Notes under the pieces: model-generated
What the model was told of the DNA's origin: nothing
Databases searched by the model: none
Seen by the model: only the letters and a program-made list of their open reading frames with translations
Source: Weeksellaceae bacterium
GTDB lineage: Bacteria; Bacteroidota; Bacteroidia; Flavobacteriales; Weeksellaceae
Assembly: GCA_949788275.1 (NCBI GenBank)
Contig: OX460916.1
Coordinates: forward strand, 186,001 to 250,000
Reading direction: 5' to 3'
Length of the DNA: 64,000 nucleotides
Translations under genes and position numbers: made by a program
Part shown: positions 44,088 through 52,932 of the stretch, piece by piece
Layout: each line of letters begins with the position of its first letter
Numbering within the stretch: position 1 is the first letter of the stretch

Positions 44088-46220
44088 CTAATCGATTAAT
44101 GAAAGTTGAATTTTCCGTTTTATTTCATCTAATCCTATTACAGTAACCGTAACTTCTTGGTGTAAGTGGACCTTTTCGTTGACATCTGAAATAAATTCGG
44201 GTGAAATTTTAGAGATATGAATTAGCCCATTCTCTTTAATGCCCATATCGACAAAACAGCCAAAGTTGGTAATGTTGTTAATAATTCCAGGTAGTTTCAT
44301 GCCTAATTTAAGGTCTTCAAAAGTTTTAATACTTCTGTCAAAACTAAATACTTTAGCCGATTGACGAGGATCTAAACCTGGTTTTTCTAATTCTTGAAGA
44401 ATATCTTGAAGTGTTAATCGCCCAATTTTATCGGTTGTATAATGGTCGATATTGATTTGGTCGATTAATGCTTTATTTTGAATTAATTCATTAACCTTTA
44501 CGTTTAAGTCTTTCGCCATTTTTTCAACGACGGCATAAGATTCTGGGTGAACAGCGGAATTATCTAATGGATTTAGTGGTTGGTGTATACGTAAGAAAGC
44601 AGAAGCTTGTACAAACGCCTTTTCACCTAAACGAGGAACCTTCTTTAACTCTTTACGGCTTTCGAAAGCGCCATTTTCTTGGCGGTAGTTGATGATGTTT
44701 TCTGCCAATTTCTCTCCAATTCCTGCAACATATTGCAGTAAATGTTTACTCGCCGTATTTAAATTAACGCCTACTTTATTAACACAAAACATGACGGTAT
44801 TGTCCAATTCGCTTTTTAAGAGTTGTTGATCAACATCGTGTTGGTATTGGCCAACACCAATTGATTTAGGGTCAATCTTTACCAATTCAGCTAATGGATC
44901 TTGTAAACGACGCCCAATAGAGACAGCTCCACGAACGGTAATGTCTTTGTCACCAAACTCTTCTCTTGCAATTTTGGATGCTGAATAAATCGATGCACCC
45001 GCTTCATTCACAATAAATACTTTTAAAGGGCGATCGAATGCAATAGATTCTATTAATTGTTCCGTTTCCCGAGATGCGGTTCCATTACCAATAGAAATGG
45101 CTTGAATACCATAGGCATTCACCAAAGATTTTATTTTTTTAATCGCTCCAACACGGTCTTTTTGAGGAGCATGAGGATAGATATTTTCATTGTGAAGTAA
45201 ATTCCCTTGCGCATCGAGGCATACAATTTTACATCCAGATCGGTAGCCAGGGTCAATAGCTAAGACTGTTTGCTCACCTAGCGGTGGAGCCAGAAGCAAC
45301 TGATTAAGATTTTTTGCAAAAACGGTAACGGATACTTCATCGGCTTTTTGTTTGGCTTCTTTTAAAGCTTCATTGGCTAACGAAGGTGAAAGCAATCGTT
45401 TATATGCGTCTTTTAAAGCCTCTTCTATAATCCAGGCAACTTCGGGTTGTAACGATTTGATGAGTGTATATTCTAAAAAATTGATGGCTTCTTTTTTATC
45501 GATGGCAATGGTTAGCTTAAGAAAACCTTCACTTTCACCTCGTAGCATCGCCAAGAGGCGATGCGAAGCACATTTTTTTAATAGCTCGCTATGATCGAAA
45601 TAATTTTCAAATTTTTTGGCTTGTTCATCCCCAATTTTTGTTTTTATAACGTTGGTTTCAATGGTTCCGTTTTGACGAAACATGTCGCGTAAACGATGAC
45701 GAACGTATTCGTTTTCATTAATCCATTCCGCTATAATAGCCTTTGCACCAGCCAAGGCATCCATGGAAGTAGGGACTTCTGAATTGATGTAGCGTTCGGC
45801 TAAATGATCTAAATCATCGATGTTATTTTGTTTCATGATGATTTTAGCCAAAGGTTCTAAACCTTTTTCACGGGCGATGGTAGCTTTTGTCTTCTTCTTT
45901 TTCTTAAAAGGAAGGTATAGATCTTCAAGCTGAATTAAATCAAAACTTTTTTCAATGCGTTGTTCCAATTCAGGGGTTAAAACCTGGTCTTGGATAAGTG
46001 TTTGTAGAATATAGGCTTTCCGACTAACGATTTCTTGGTGTATAGACGATAGTTTTTGGATGCGTGCGATCTGATTTTCATCTAAATTCCCCGTTAACTC
46101 TTTTCGATAACGAGCAATAAATGGGATTGTATTATCATCCGCTAAACATTTTAAGGTATTTTTTATCGATTTCTCCGAAATATCTTTTTGATGTTGTTGT
46201 ATATATTCAACCAATTCCAT
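44088..46220 (-). CDS. tex: Tex-family S1 RNA-binding protein
   Basis: The 710-residue protein matches Tex/YhgF, a conserved nucleic-acid-binding protein linked to transcription. Domains in order: N-terminal helical Tex part with YLPFKKKKKTKATIAREKGLEPL, a YqgF-like RNase H fold (AIDPGYRSGCKIVCLD), a helix-hairpin-helix segment (LNTASKHLLQYVAGIGEKLA and the following PRLGEKAFVQASAFL), and a C-terminal S1 domain (GIINNITNFGCFVDMGIKEN). It stands alone, reading away from the rsmB-like gene. Confidence 0.96.
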   Translation of the reverse strand: MELVEYIQQHQKDISEKSIKNTLKCLADDNTIPFIARYRKELTGNLDENQIARIQKLSSIHQEIVSRKAYILQTLIQDQVLTPELEQRIEKSFDLIQLEDLYLPFKKKKKTKATIAREKGLEPLAKIIMKQNNIDDLDHLAERYINSEVPTSMDALAGAKAIIAEWINENEYVRHRLRDMFRQNGTIETNVIKTKIGDEQAKKFENYFDHSELLKKCASHRLLAMLRGESEGFLKLTIAIDKKEAINFLEYTLIKSLQPEVAWIIEEALKDAYKRLLSPSLANEALKEAKQKADEVSVTVFAKNLNQLLLAPPLGEQTVLAIDPGYRSGCKIVCLDAQGNLLHNENIYPHAPQKDRVGAIKKIKSLVNAYGIQAISIGNGTASRETEQLIESIAFDRPLKVFIVNEAGASIYSASKIAREEFGDKDITVRGAVSIGRRLQDPLAELVKIDPKSIGVGQYQHDVDQQLLKSELDNTVMFCVNKVGVNLNTASKHLLQYVAGIGEKLAENIINYRQENGAFESRKELKKVPRLGEKAFVQASAFLRIHQPLNPLDNSAVHPESYAVVEKMAKDLNVKVNELIQNKALIDQINIDHYTTDKIGRLTLQDILQELEKPGLDPRQSAKVFSFDRSIKTFEDLKLGMKLPGIINNITNFGCFVDMGIKENGLIHISKISPEFISDVNEKVHLHQEVTVTVIGLDEIKRKIQLSLID

Positions 46221-46284
46221 GCATTAAATTTTGAAAGGTAAAGTTAATCATTTTAACGGAAAGCTAAGCTATAGCTTGTTTGCT

Positions 46285-46303
46285 AATAACAATTATTGTT
46301 ATT
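46285..46303. repeat. Small perfect palindrome upstream of tex
   Basis: AATAACAAT-T-ATTGTTATT is a 9-bp perfect inverted repeat. It could be an operator or an incidental AT-rich palindrome. Confidence 0.5.
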
Positions 46304-46487
46304 GTATTTATCGCAACAATTGAAAAGCCTTATTGTTGATAAGGTAGTGATAAAATATTTTAATTAATTTATGCGTAATTATTTTGTTTATTGGTTATTG
46401 ATTTGTAGTTTAGCAGTGGTAGTAGAGAGTAAGATTGATTTTTAATGTTAAATGAACTTACATTTATGTAGGTTTTAAAAATCGATT

Positions 46488-46513
46488 GGGTTTTAGCATT
46501 TATGCTAAAACCC
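46488..46513. repeat. Perfect 12-bp hairpin in the tex-rsmB gap
   Basis: GGGTTTTAGCAT and ATGCTAAAACCC are separated by TT. The T-tract on the plus side is weak and interrupted by C, so terminator function is uncertain. No gene ends here. Confidence 0.6.
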
Positions 46514-46666
46514 TTTCTTATTTATAATTCATTTCTTTTGATCAAAATATTTTTTATGGGGTCCATATACATAGAGCAAGACTTCATAAAACGGCCAATT
46601 CGAATAATCGATTATCTAATATTCCTCATCGCGTTTTTTATCATTGTATACCATCAACCTAAATCT

Positions 46667-46779
46667 GCGACAGGGATTGAAGTGGAAATCCTTTGCAACA
46701 CTCCGCGATGTTCCTTTGAAATTGATTTTTCTTGTTGCAAAGATTGGGAATGGAAAGCCCGGTGCTTTAGCAGTCGCCC
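46667..46779 (-). repeat. Dispersed structured intergenic repeat, copy G
   Basis: On the minus strand it reads CACCGGGCTTTCCATTCCCA then CTTTGCAAC...GTTGCAAAG then GATTTCCACTTCAATCCCTG. The stem arms are 46691-46699 and 46734-46742. Ends GCGAC and GTCGC pair. It shares the TTCCCAAT/ATTTCCACTTC subtype with copy B. It is the only copy that is not just behind a terminator; it lies upstream of rsmB. Confidence 0.8.
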
Positions 46780-46893
46780 ACTAAAAGCAGGTTTCGATTT
46801 TGTTATTTTGCCAATTCGCTGCTAAATTTAGCTTATTATCGCCTAAAAGTGTTTTTCTATGAAATAAATAGATCTCCTTTTGAAGAGACTTCG

Positions 46894-46901
46894 TATTTTT
46901 G
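46894..46901 (+). promoter_or_regulatory. -7 promoter element of the rsmB-like gene
   Basis: TATTTTTG matches TAnnTTTG and ends only 10 bases before the chosen ATG at 46912, implying a very short 5' leader. It lies inside the frame that would be used by the upstream ATG at 46849, which argues against that start. Confidence 0.6.
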
Positions 46902-46911
46902 CAGCTCAATT

Positions 46912-48117
46912 ATGAAGATTTTACCATATAAAAATTTGTTTATCGGGATAACCGATACGTTGTCAGCGATTTTCTTTGAAGGGAAATATGCCGATAAAGA
47001 AGTAGAGCGAACACTAAAGTCTAATAAACAATGGGGGGCAAGAGACCGCGCGTTTATTGCTGAAACTGTTTATGATTTAGTGCGCTGGAAGCGTTTAGTT
47101 GAAGGGGTGATGAGCCGTCCTTTGGCTCCAGATAGTATTTGGGAGTTCGTTGGGTCTTGGTTTGTACTCGATCCAGATGAGAAATTACCCGCTTGGCCTG
47201 AATTTAAAAAGGTGAATGCAAGGGATATTTTAAAACGTCACCACGAGTCGTCTAAGAACATTGCCGTAGCAGAATCTTATCCCGATTGGTTGTTTGAACT
47301 AGGTGAAAAAGAACTAGGCGAGCAATGGATAGAGGAGGTACAGGCTATGAACGCACAAGCACCGACTGTTTTAAGGGTGAATACCTTAAAAACAGATCGT
47401 AAAACATTACAGAAACTTTTAAAAGATAAACAGATTAAAACGAAAGTTTTGTCTAAATACCAAGATGCATTAGAGTTGGAAGTGAAGAGTAATGTTTTTA
47501 GAACAGAAGAGTTTAAAAACGGTTTCTTTGAAATTCAGGATGCGGGATCGCAAATGATTGCTCCTTTCTTGCGTGTAAAACCAGGTATGCGTGTTGTTGA
47601 TGCGTGTGCGGGTGCTGGAGGTAAAACGTTGCATTTGGCTGCTTTAATGGAGAATAAAGGGCAGATTATTGCCATGGATTTATACGACTGGAAATTGAAA
47701 GAATTGAAGCGTCGTGCTAGTCGTAATGATGTACAAAACGTTCAAACGAAGTTGATTGAACAAAAGACGATTAAGCGTATGGAAAATTCAATTGACCGTT
47801 TGTTAATTGATGCACCTTGTTCTGGAATTGGCGTTTTGAGACGTAATCCTGATGCGAAATGGAAACTTCAACCGGAGTTTTTTGATCGTATTAAAATTGA
47901 ACAACAAGCAATTTTGTCTGATTATTCGAAAATGCTTAAAGTTGGTGGGTTGATGGTTTATGCTACCTGTTCAATTTTTCCTTCTGAAAATAATCTGCAA
48001 GTTGAAAAGTTTTTAGCGGATCATCCAGATTATAAATTAATTACAGATAAAGCGTATTTACCTTCGGAATCGGGGTATGATGGGTTTTATATGGCTTTAA
48101 TAGAGCGAATGGCTTAA
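46912..48117 (+). CDS. RsmB/RsmF-family 16S rRNA cytosine-5 methyltransferase
   Basis: With the start at 46912 the protein has 401 residues. It has an N-terminal NusB-like region (ARDRAFIAETVYDLVRWKRL) and a SAM-dependent Nol1/Nop2/Sun domain: VVDACAGAGGKTLHLAALME, LIDAPCSGIGVLRRNPDAKW (motif IV Cys) and YATCSIFPSENN (motif VI Cys). The enzyme makes m5C in 16S rRNA. The N-terminal segment coded from 46849 has no family support and crosses the promoter. RsmB and RsmF cannot be separated by eye. Confidence 0.9.
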   Translation: MKILPYKNLFIGITDTLSAIFFEGKYADKEVERTLKSNKQWGARDRAFIAETVYDLVRWKRLVEGVMSRPLAPDSIWEFVGSWFVLDPDEKLPAWPEFKKVNARDILKRHHESSKNIAVAESYPDWLFELGEKELGEQWIEEVQAMNAQAPTVLRVNTLKTDRKTLQKLLKDKQIKTKVLSKYQDALELEVKSNVFRTEEFKNGFFEIQDAGSQMIAPFLRVKPGMRVVDACAGAGGKTLHLAALMENKGQIIAMDLYDWKLKELKRRASRNDVQNVQTKLIEQKTIKRMENSIDRLLIDAPCSGIGVLRRNPDAKWKLQPEFFDRIKIEQQAILSDYSKMLKVGGLMVYATCSIFPSENNLQVEKFLADHPDYKLITDKAYLPSESGYDGFYMALIERMA

Positions 48118-48140
48118 ATAAAATACTATTCTATAGATTG

Positions 48141-48170
48141 AAAGGACTACGTTTTACTTAGTCCTTTTTT
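48141..48170. terminator. Terminator overlapping the end of the OmpA-domain gene
   Basis: AAAGGACTA (48141-48149) pairs with TAGTCCTTT (48159-48167), then T residues. The right arm is also the last codons (Lys-Lys-Asp-stop) of the convergent minus-strand gene. Confidence 0.75.
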
Positions 48171-50410
48171 ATATTTATAATCACGCGTCTGTTTTCAAAG
48201 TTTTTCCAATCGCTGCATTGTTCGGCTATCGCACATTCGGGATGTTTTAGCTCTTTTGCTCCTTTGGCTATTAATTGAATTCGATCAGCTTGAATACCTC
48301 GAAGGATTAAATAATCTTTCACCGCTTTTGCGCGTTGATAACTTAATTGATTATTGTGTTCTTCGGTTCCAAAAGCATCCGTATGCCCAATTAAAGTAAA
48401 CTCAAGCGTAGGGTTCTCTTTAAATAAACGACTTAATTGGTCTAATTTCTCGCTATCTTCCGGGCGTATTTTCGCTTTATCAAAGTCAAATTCTACAAAA
48501 TATAAAAGGCTATTCGATTGGCTTTCTATTTTCTGAATTCGTTCGGTAGGATTTAATCGGTGATCAGGGCAGCCTTTCCCTGCGCTATCTCCTCTTTCAA
48601 AAGGGCAATTGTCTTGCCAGTCCATCACCTGATCTCCATCGCTGTCATAATCATTATACCCCTGGGTTGCACCGTAGTTTTGGATAAATAAATTATAGGG
48701 TGTTGACACGTTATGATGTGTTCCTATTTCTTCAATTGTTTTTCTGTAGCGCCCATCTTTTTTACAACGTTCGCCACAGCGATCTTCTTCTTTTAATAAA
48801 TAATCAATGGCTTGTTTAACCCAATAAAATTGGATCGCCTTAGAAAGCGCTTCTGTTTGCTTAGTCGGTATAAGTATTGTTTTATCAAAGGAAACAGAGC
48901 CATTGGTGCCTAAAATAGAGAATTGTTTCGGATAATTTTTATGGCAATCTTTGGTTACAAAATGCAATGGTTCATTGGATAGAAAACTATTAAAGTTTTT
49001 GGGATAAGTAGCATCTAAATCCATTATCGAAGATTGAAGACGAATATTGCGTAACAATGGTGTAAGAATTCGTTTTTCAAATTCGTTTATTCGTTGTGGA
49101 ATGTTTTCGGGTTGGTCGATAATAAAAGGCGAATAGCCCGTGGTTAAGGCTAAAAAATTCATGGTCCGGTAATCGATGTCGTTGCCAATTCCTAAGATAA
49201 AAAATTGGGCATAGCGCGCATGCGTTTTTAAGGCCAAATGAATATTGGATTCAATGGTCATTTTACCATCACTAACAATGGTTACAATTCTATTGTAATT
49301 GGGCTGTAAACGATAGTTACTAAGGCTTTGTAAAGCATCGTTTAATTGTAGACCTCCTTTGGCTTGTGTTTGGTCTATTAGGGCCATAGCTTTACTTATA
49401 TTATCGGGTGTGGCCATTAGCGTCTGTTGGCTTGTTTCGGTTTGTTTTATTCCATAGAAGATTATCGCAAAACGGTCAGATCCTGTTAACTGGTTCAAGA
49501 CATTTCGAATAAGTTCTTTAGCTGCTTCCAATGGTTTTCCTTTCATAGAACCCGATGCGTCGAGTATAAAGATGTATTCACGTGGTTTTAGGATGGTAGA
49601 ATCGATCTCTGCTGGTGGATAGATCTCCCCAAGCATATAATCGCATCCATCGATATGGATAGACTGATGGTTGGTAAGCATTGCATTGGTTTGGTAGGTG
49701 TATTTAAAATCGGTAGCCGAGGGCGATGTCTTGTTTATGGTAAATGCAGTTTGTTTTACAGGATGTGTTTTTTCTTCTCCATTTAGGATGACCGATTGAA
49801 AGGCGAGTTGACCATTCGCTGTAAACTGCTCTTCGGTTTCCATGGCATAGGCTTTTAAGCTTTTAGTGGCTTGAAAGGTCTCTGTATAAGAACGACTTCG
49901 TTTACTGATTCTTTCAGGTAAGGAAAATTGGTAGTAACCTGCTGCATAGGGAATAAGCGTTGTATAGCTTACAACGACTGTAAATAGAGTCTGAGGGGGG
50001 ATTTTTCCCAGTTCTAAACGAATATAGGGAGGCGCAATACCCAACGTGTTTTGTCGTTGCGTTAATTGCTTTATTTCCTGACGAACTAAACGAATCGGTT
50101 TGCTTTGAAGTTCAATTGTTCGTTCGTTAATGGTCGCTGAAAACCGATAGAGGTTTTGATCACGGTGGTGTGGATAAATAAAATTAACATCCACAGAATC
50201 GTTGCTGTGATTTGAAATGGTGTAATGAAGGTCTAAATCGCCCAAAAGCGATTGAAAGGTATAGGTGGCTTTTAACTGGGTAACATCTATTTTCGCCCAA
50301 TCTTCTTCGTGTTCAATTTCTAAATACGGTAAATGATGTTGTGCCTTGGTGGAAGAGCATAAAAAGAGAAATAAACCAAAAATAAATAACCCTAGTCTGT
50401 TGGTTGCCAT
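48158..50410 (-). CDS. Secreted VIT-VWA-TSP3-OmpA fusion protein
   Basis: The 750-residue protein has a signal peptide (ending SSTKAQ), a VIT-like domain (about 30-165), a von Willebrand A domain with MIDAS YIFILDASGSMKGK (D284), a thrombospondin type 3-like Ca2+-binding strip (about 585-620, DYDSDGDQVMDWQDNCPF), and a C-terminal OmpA domain (about 635-748, LYFVEFDFDKAKIRPEDSEK and TLIGHTDAFGTEEHNNQLSY). The OmpA part anchors it to peptidoglycan; the VIT/VWA part is a metal-dependent adhesion or assembly module. The combination is unusual; a structural or adhesive role is inference. The cysteine pair CGERCKK near 550 may form a disulfide. Confidence 0.88.
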   Translation of the reverse strand: MATNRLGLFIFGLFLFLCSSTKAQHHLPYLEIEHEEDWAKIDVTQLKATYTFQSLLGDLDLHYTISNHSNDSVDVNFIYPHHRDQNLYRFSATINERTIELQSKPIRLVRQEIKQLTQRQNTLGIAPPYIRLELGKIPPQTLFTVVVSYTTLIPYAAGYYQFSLPERISKRSRSYTETFQATKSLKAYAMETEEQFTANGQLAFQSVILNGEEKTHPVKQTAFTINKTSPSATDFKYTYQTNAMLTNHQSIHIDGCDYMLGEIYPPAEIDSTILKPREYIFILDASGSMKGKPLEAAKELIRNVLNQLTGSDRFAIIFYGIKQTETSQQTLMATPDNISKAMALIDQTQAKGGLQLNDALQSLSNYRLQPNYNRIVTIVSDGKMTIESNIHLALKTHARYAQFFILGIGNDIDYRTMNFLALTTGYSPFIIDQPENIPQRINEFEKRILTPLLRNIRLQSSIMDLDATYPKNFNSFLSNEPLHFVTKDCHKNYPKQFSILGTNGSVSFDKTILIPTKQTEALSKAIQFYWVKQAIDYLLKEEDRCGERCKKDGRYRKTIEEIGTHHNVSTPYNLFIQNYGATQGYNDYDSDGDQVMDWQDNCPFERGDSAGKGCPDHRLNPTERIQKIESQSNSLLYFVEFDFDKAKIRPEDSEKLDQLSRLFKENPTLEFTLIGHTDAFGTEEHNNQLSYQRAKAVKDYLILRGIQADRIQLIAKGAKELKHPECAIAEQCSDWKNFENRRVIINIKKD

Positions 50411-50486
50411 TATTTAATATACAATAAAAATGAATTATTTTATAATCATCATTTGTAAATATCGGGAATTTAACAAAAAAGTTAGC

Positions 50487-50494
50487 TAAATTTG
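50487..50494 (+). promoter_or_regulatory. -7 promoter element of the cupin/JmjC gene
   Basis: TAAATTTG matches TAnnTTTG and ends 21 bases before the ATG. Confidence 0.6.
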
Positions 50495-50515
50495 TTGGAA
50501 TATTTACATTGAGCA

Positions 50516-51382
50516 ATGAGTTTTAAGTTCACCGAAATAGAAAGACATCAAACACTTTCTGCGAAAGCGTTTCAAAAATTCTATGTAAAGCCTCAAAAGC
50601 CTGTCGTTATAGAGCGATTAACCGAAGATTGGCCGGCTTATGAAAAATGGAATTTTAAGTATATTCAACAACTCGCCGGACAAAAAATAGTCCCTTTATA
50701 CAACAACGACCCTGTTGATTTTACAAAAAAAGTCAATGAACCTGTGGCTGAAATGAAAATGAGCGATTATATAGACCTACTTCATCAAGGACCGACCGAT
50801 TTGCGTATTTTTTTATACAACCTAATGAGCCAGGTTCCCGAATTGCAGAATGATTACAAACTTCCAGATTTAGGGTTAAAACTCTTTAAATCGTTGCCGA
50901 TGTTATTTTTTGGAGGCGAAGGTGCTACTGTATTTATGCATTACGATATCGATTTGGCCAACATTCTTCACTTTCATTTTGCAGGAGAAAAGCGATGCAT
51001 TATTATTCCACCCGAAGAATCGAAGTATATGTACAAAATTCCTTATTCGGTGATTTGCCGGGAAGATATCGACTTCGACAAGCCCGATTTTAACCAATGG
51101 CCAGCCCTGAAAAATATTCACCCCATGGTGGCCAATCTTTCACACGGACAAATGCTGTATATGCCCGAAGGCTGGTGGCATCATATGACCTATTTGACGC
51201 CTGGTTTTTCAATGAGTTTACGCTCCTTAGCGCATAAGCCCAAAAATTTTACGCAAGCCATTTACAATATCTTTTTCATGAGAACCTACGATAATTGGAT
51301 GCGAAAGCGGAAAGGTCAAGCATGGATCGATTATAAGAATCAACAGGCGATAGAATTAACAAATAAAATAATCACTAAATAA
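50516..51382 (+). CDS. Cupin-like / JmjC-type Fe(II)/2-oxoglutarate-dependent oxygenase
   Basis: The 288-residue protein matches the cupin_8/JmjC-like group. The Fe(II) facial triad is visible: MHYD gives H142 and D144, and MLYMPEGWWHHMTYL gives the distal His (H222 or H223). RCIIIPPEESKYMYKIP is the typical strand after the first ligands. Such enzymes hydroxylate proteins (for example ribosomal proteins or asparagines); the substrate here is unknown. Confidence 0.88.
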   Translation: MSFKFTEIERHQTLSAKAFQKFYVKPQKPVVIERLTEDWPAYEKWNFKYIQQLAGQKIVPLYNNDPVDFTKKVNEPVAEMKMSDYIDLLHQGPTDLRIFLYNLMSQVPELQNDYKLPDLGLKLFKSLPMLFFGGEGATVFMHYDIDLANILHFHFAGEKRCIIIPPEESKYMYKIPYSVICREDIDFDKPDFNQWPALKNIHPMVANLSHGQMLYMPEGWWHHMTYLTPGFSMSLRSLAHKPKNFTQAIYNIFFMRTYDNWMRKRKGQAWIDYKNQQAIELTNKIITK

Positions 51383-51547
51383 ATGCATTTAATTAGAAAA
51401 AATATCTAAATATGAAATGGTCTTAGAAAAGAAATTCCCTTATTGTATTTATATACATTAAATGCAATATGTCAATATTTTCGGTGTTTTAATTCTCATT
51501 TTTTTTCTTCGATATTTGTCCGAATATTTTTCTAGTTGAACCGCTTT

Positions 51548-52873
51548 ATGGAATTGAAAAAAGGAAATTTTTGGGCTTTATTGCCTTTAATTATATTTAT
51601 TGTTATTTATTTTTCGTCATCATTAATCTTAAACGACTTTTATGCTGTGTCGGCATTGGTGGTTTTTATGATTGCTTTTATTGTGGCTATGCTTCAATTT
51701 CCAAAGGTATCGTTCGATAAAAAAATGAAAATATTTAGCGAAAATGCAGGGGAACAAACCATTTTACTCATGGTTTTAATCTTTCTTTTTGCAGGCGCAT
51801 TCGGACAATTGGGCACTGCAGTTGGCGCTGTAGAATCGACCGTTAATCTCGCTTTAACCTATTTGCCCTCTTCTTTTATTATTGTTGGCTTCTTTTTAGT
51901 CGCTTGTTTTATATCCATCTCTATTGGTACATCGGTGGGTACCGTGGTAACCTTAGCGCCCATTGCTGTAGAAATGGAACGTGTAATACCTGGGTCATTA
52001 GCTTTATTGTTAGGCGCAATCGTTGGGGGGGCTATGTTTGGCGATAACTTATCTTTTATTTCCGATACGACCATTGCGGCAACCCGTACCCAAAATGTCG
52101 ATATGAAATCGAAATTCAAAACCAATTTCCTAATCGTTTTGCCCGCAGCCGTTATTTCAATTATCATCTATTTCTATTTATCTCAAGGATTAGCTGTTCC
52201 CGATTTTAGTCATAAAGAATTACCTTTCGACGTTATAACAATTATACCATATATTTTAGTTTTTGGGCTATCCATTTGGGGACTTAATGTTCTTTGGTCG
52301 TTGGTGATCGGAATTATTTCATTTTTGCTCTTAGGTGTTTTTTATATAGACCTTCCCTTTGTAGATTTAGTGGGTTCTATTAATCAAGGATTTACGGGAA
52401 TGTTCGAATTGAGTATTCTATGTTTAATTATAGGCGGTGTAGTAGGAGTAATTCGTTACAACGGTGGTTTAGATTTTATTATTTATCACATAACCCGCAA
52501 TATCCGTTCTAAAAAAGGCGCAGAAATTAGTATAGCCGCCTTAACGGTTTTGGCAAATATAACGTTAGCCAATAACACCATCACCATTTTAATCGTCGGT
52601 AAAATAGCCAAAGAAATTTCTAATTTTCATCAGTTAACACCTAAGCGCGTAGCGAGTATATTAGATACTGCATCCTGTTTTACACAAGGAATGTTGCCTT
52701 ATGGTGCACAAATTTTAGCCGCATTAGCTGTAACAAAATTAGGACAAACAACCAATCTTACCTTATCACCCATCGCTATTATCGGTAACTTATTTTACCC
52801 ATTTCTTACTGGCTTATGTCTTGTGCTTTATATCCTTTTCAACAAAACCTCATCCAAAGTTTCAGGCAATTGA
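51548..52873 (+). CDS. NhaC-family Na+/H+ antiporter
   Basis: This 441-residue membrane protein has about 11-12 helices and the NhaC-type signatures GTSVGTVVTLAPIA and GAMFGDNLSFISDTTIAATR. Members exchange Na+ or organic ions for H+ or other ions. The start at ATG 51548 (MELKKGNFWALLPLII) is preferred to a TTG four codons upstream. A later segment, SCFTQGMLPYGAQILAAL, is also typical. It is a single gene, 59 bases before mnmA, and may be read with it. Confidence 0.9.
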   Translation: MELKKGNFWALLPLIIFIVIYFSSSLILNDFYAVSALVVFMIAFIVAMLQFPKVSFDKKMKIFSENAGEQTILLMVLIFLFAGAFGQLGTAVGAVESTVNLALTYLPSSFIIVGFFLVACFISISIGTSVGTVVTLAPIAVEMERVIPGSLALLLGAIVGGAMFGDNLSFISDTTIAATRTQNVDMKSKFKTNFLIVLPAAVISIIIYFYLSQGLAVPDFSHKELPFDVITIIPYILVFGLSIWGLNVLWSLVIGIISFLLLGVFYIDLPFVDLVGSINQGFTGMFELSILCLIIGGVVGVIRYNGGLDFIIYHITRNIRSKKGAEISIAALTVLANITLANNTITILIVGKIAKEISNFHQLTPKRVASILDTASCFTQGMLPYGAQILAALAVTKLGQTTNLTLSPIAIIGNLFYPFLTGLCLVLYILFNKTSSKVSGN

Positions 52874-52905
52874 TGTAAGGTAACTTTCATTCGCTAGATA
52901 ATTCG

Positions 52906-52913
52906 TAATTTTG
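52906..52913 (+). promoter_or_regulatory. -7 promoter element of mnmA
   Basis: TAATTTTG matches TAnnTTTG and ends 19 bases before the ATG at 52933. Confidence 0.6.
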
Positions 52914-52932
52914 TCGCTTGAAAAACAATAAA

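Noticed and set aside
46502-46825. Open frame of 107 codons with a hydrophobic stretch
   Set aside because: It starts inside a perfect hairpin and its second half is repeat copy G. The hydrophobic part is what AT-rich DNA gives by chance.
46849-46911. Upstream ATG start of the rsmB-like gene
   Set aside because: The extra residues have no family counterpart and the region contains the -7 element at 46894-46901.
52918-52932. TTG start five codons upstream of mnmA ATG
   Set aside because: It lies 5 bases after the -7 element, and the family N-terminus begins at the ATG at 52933.
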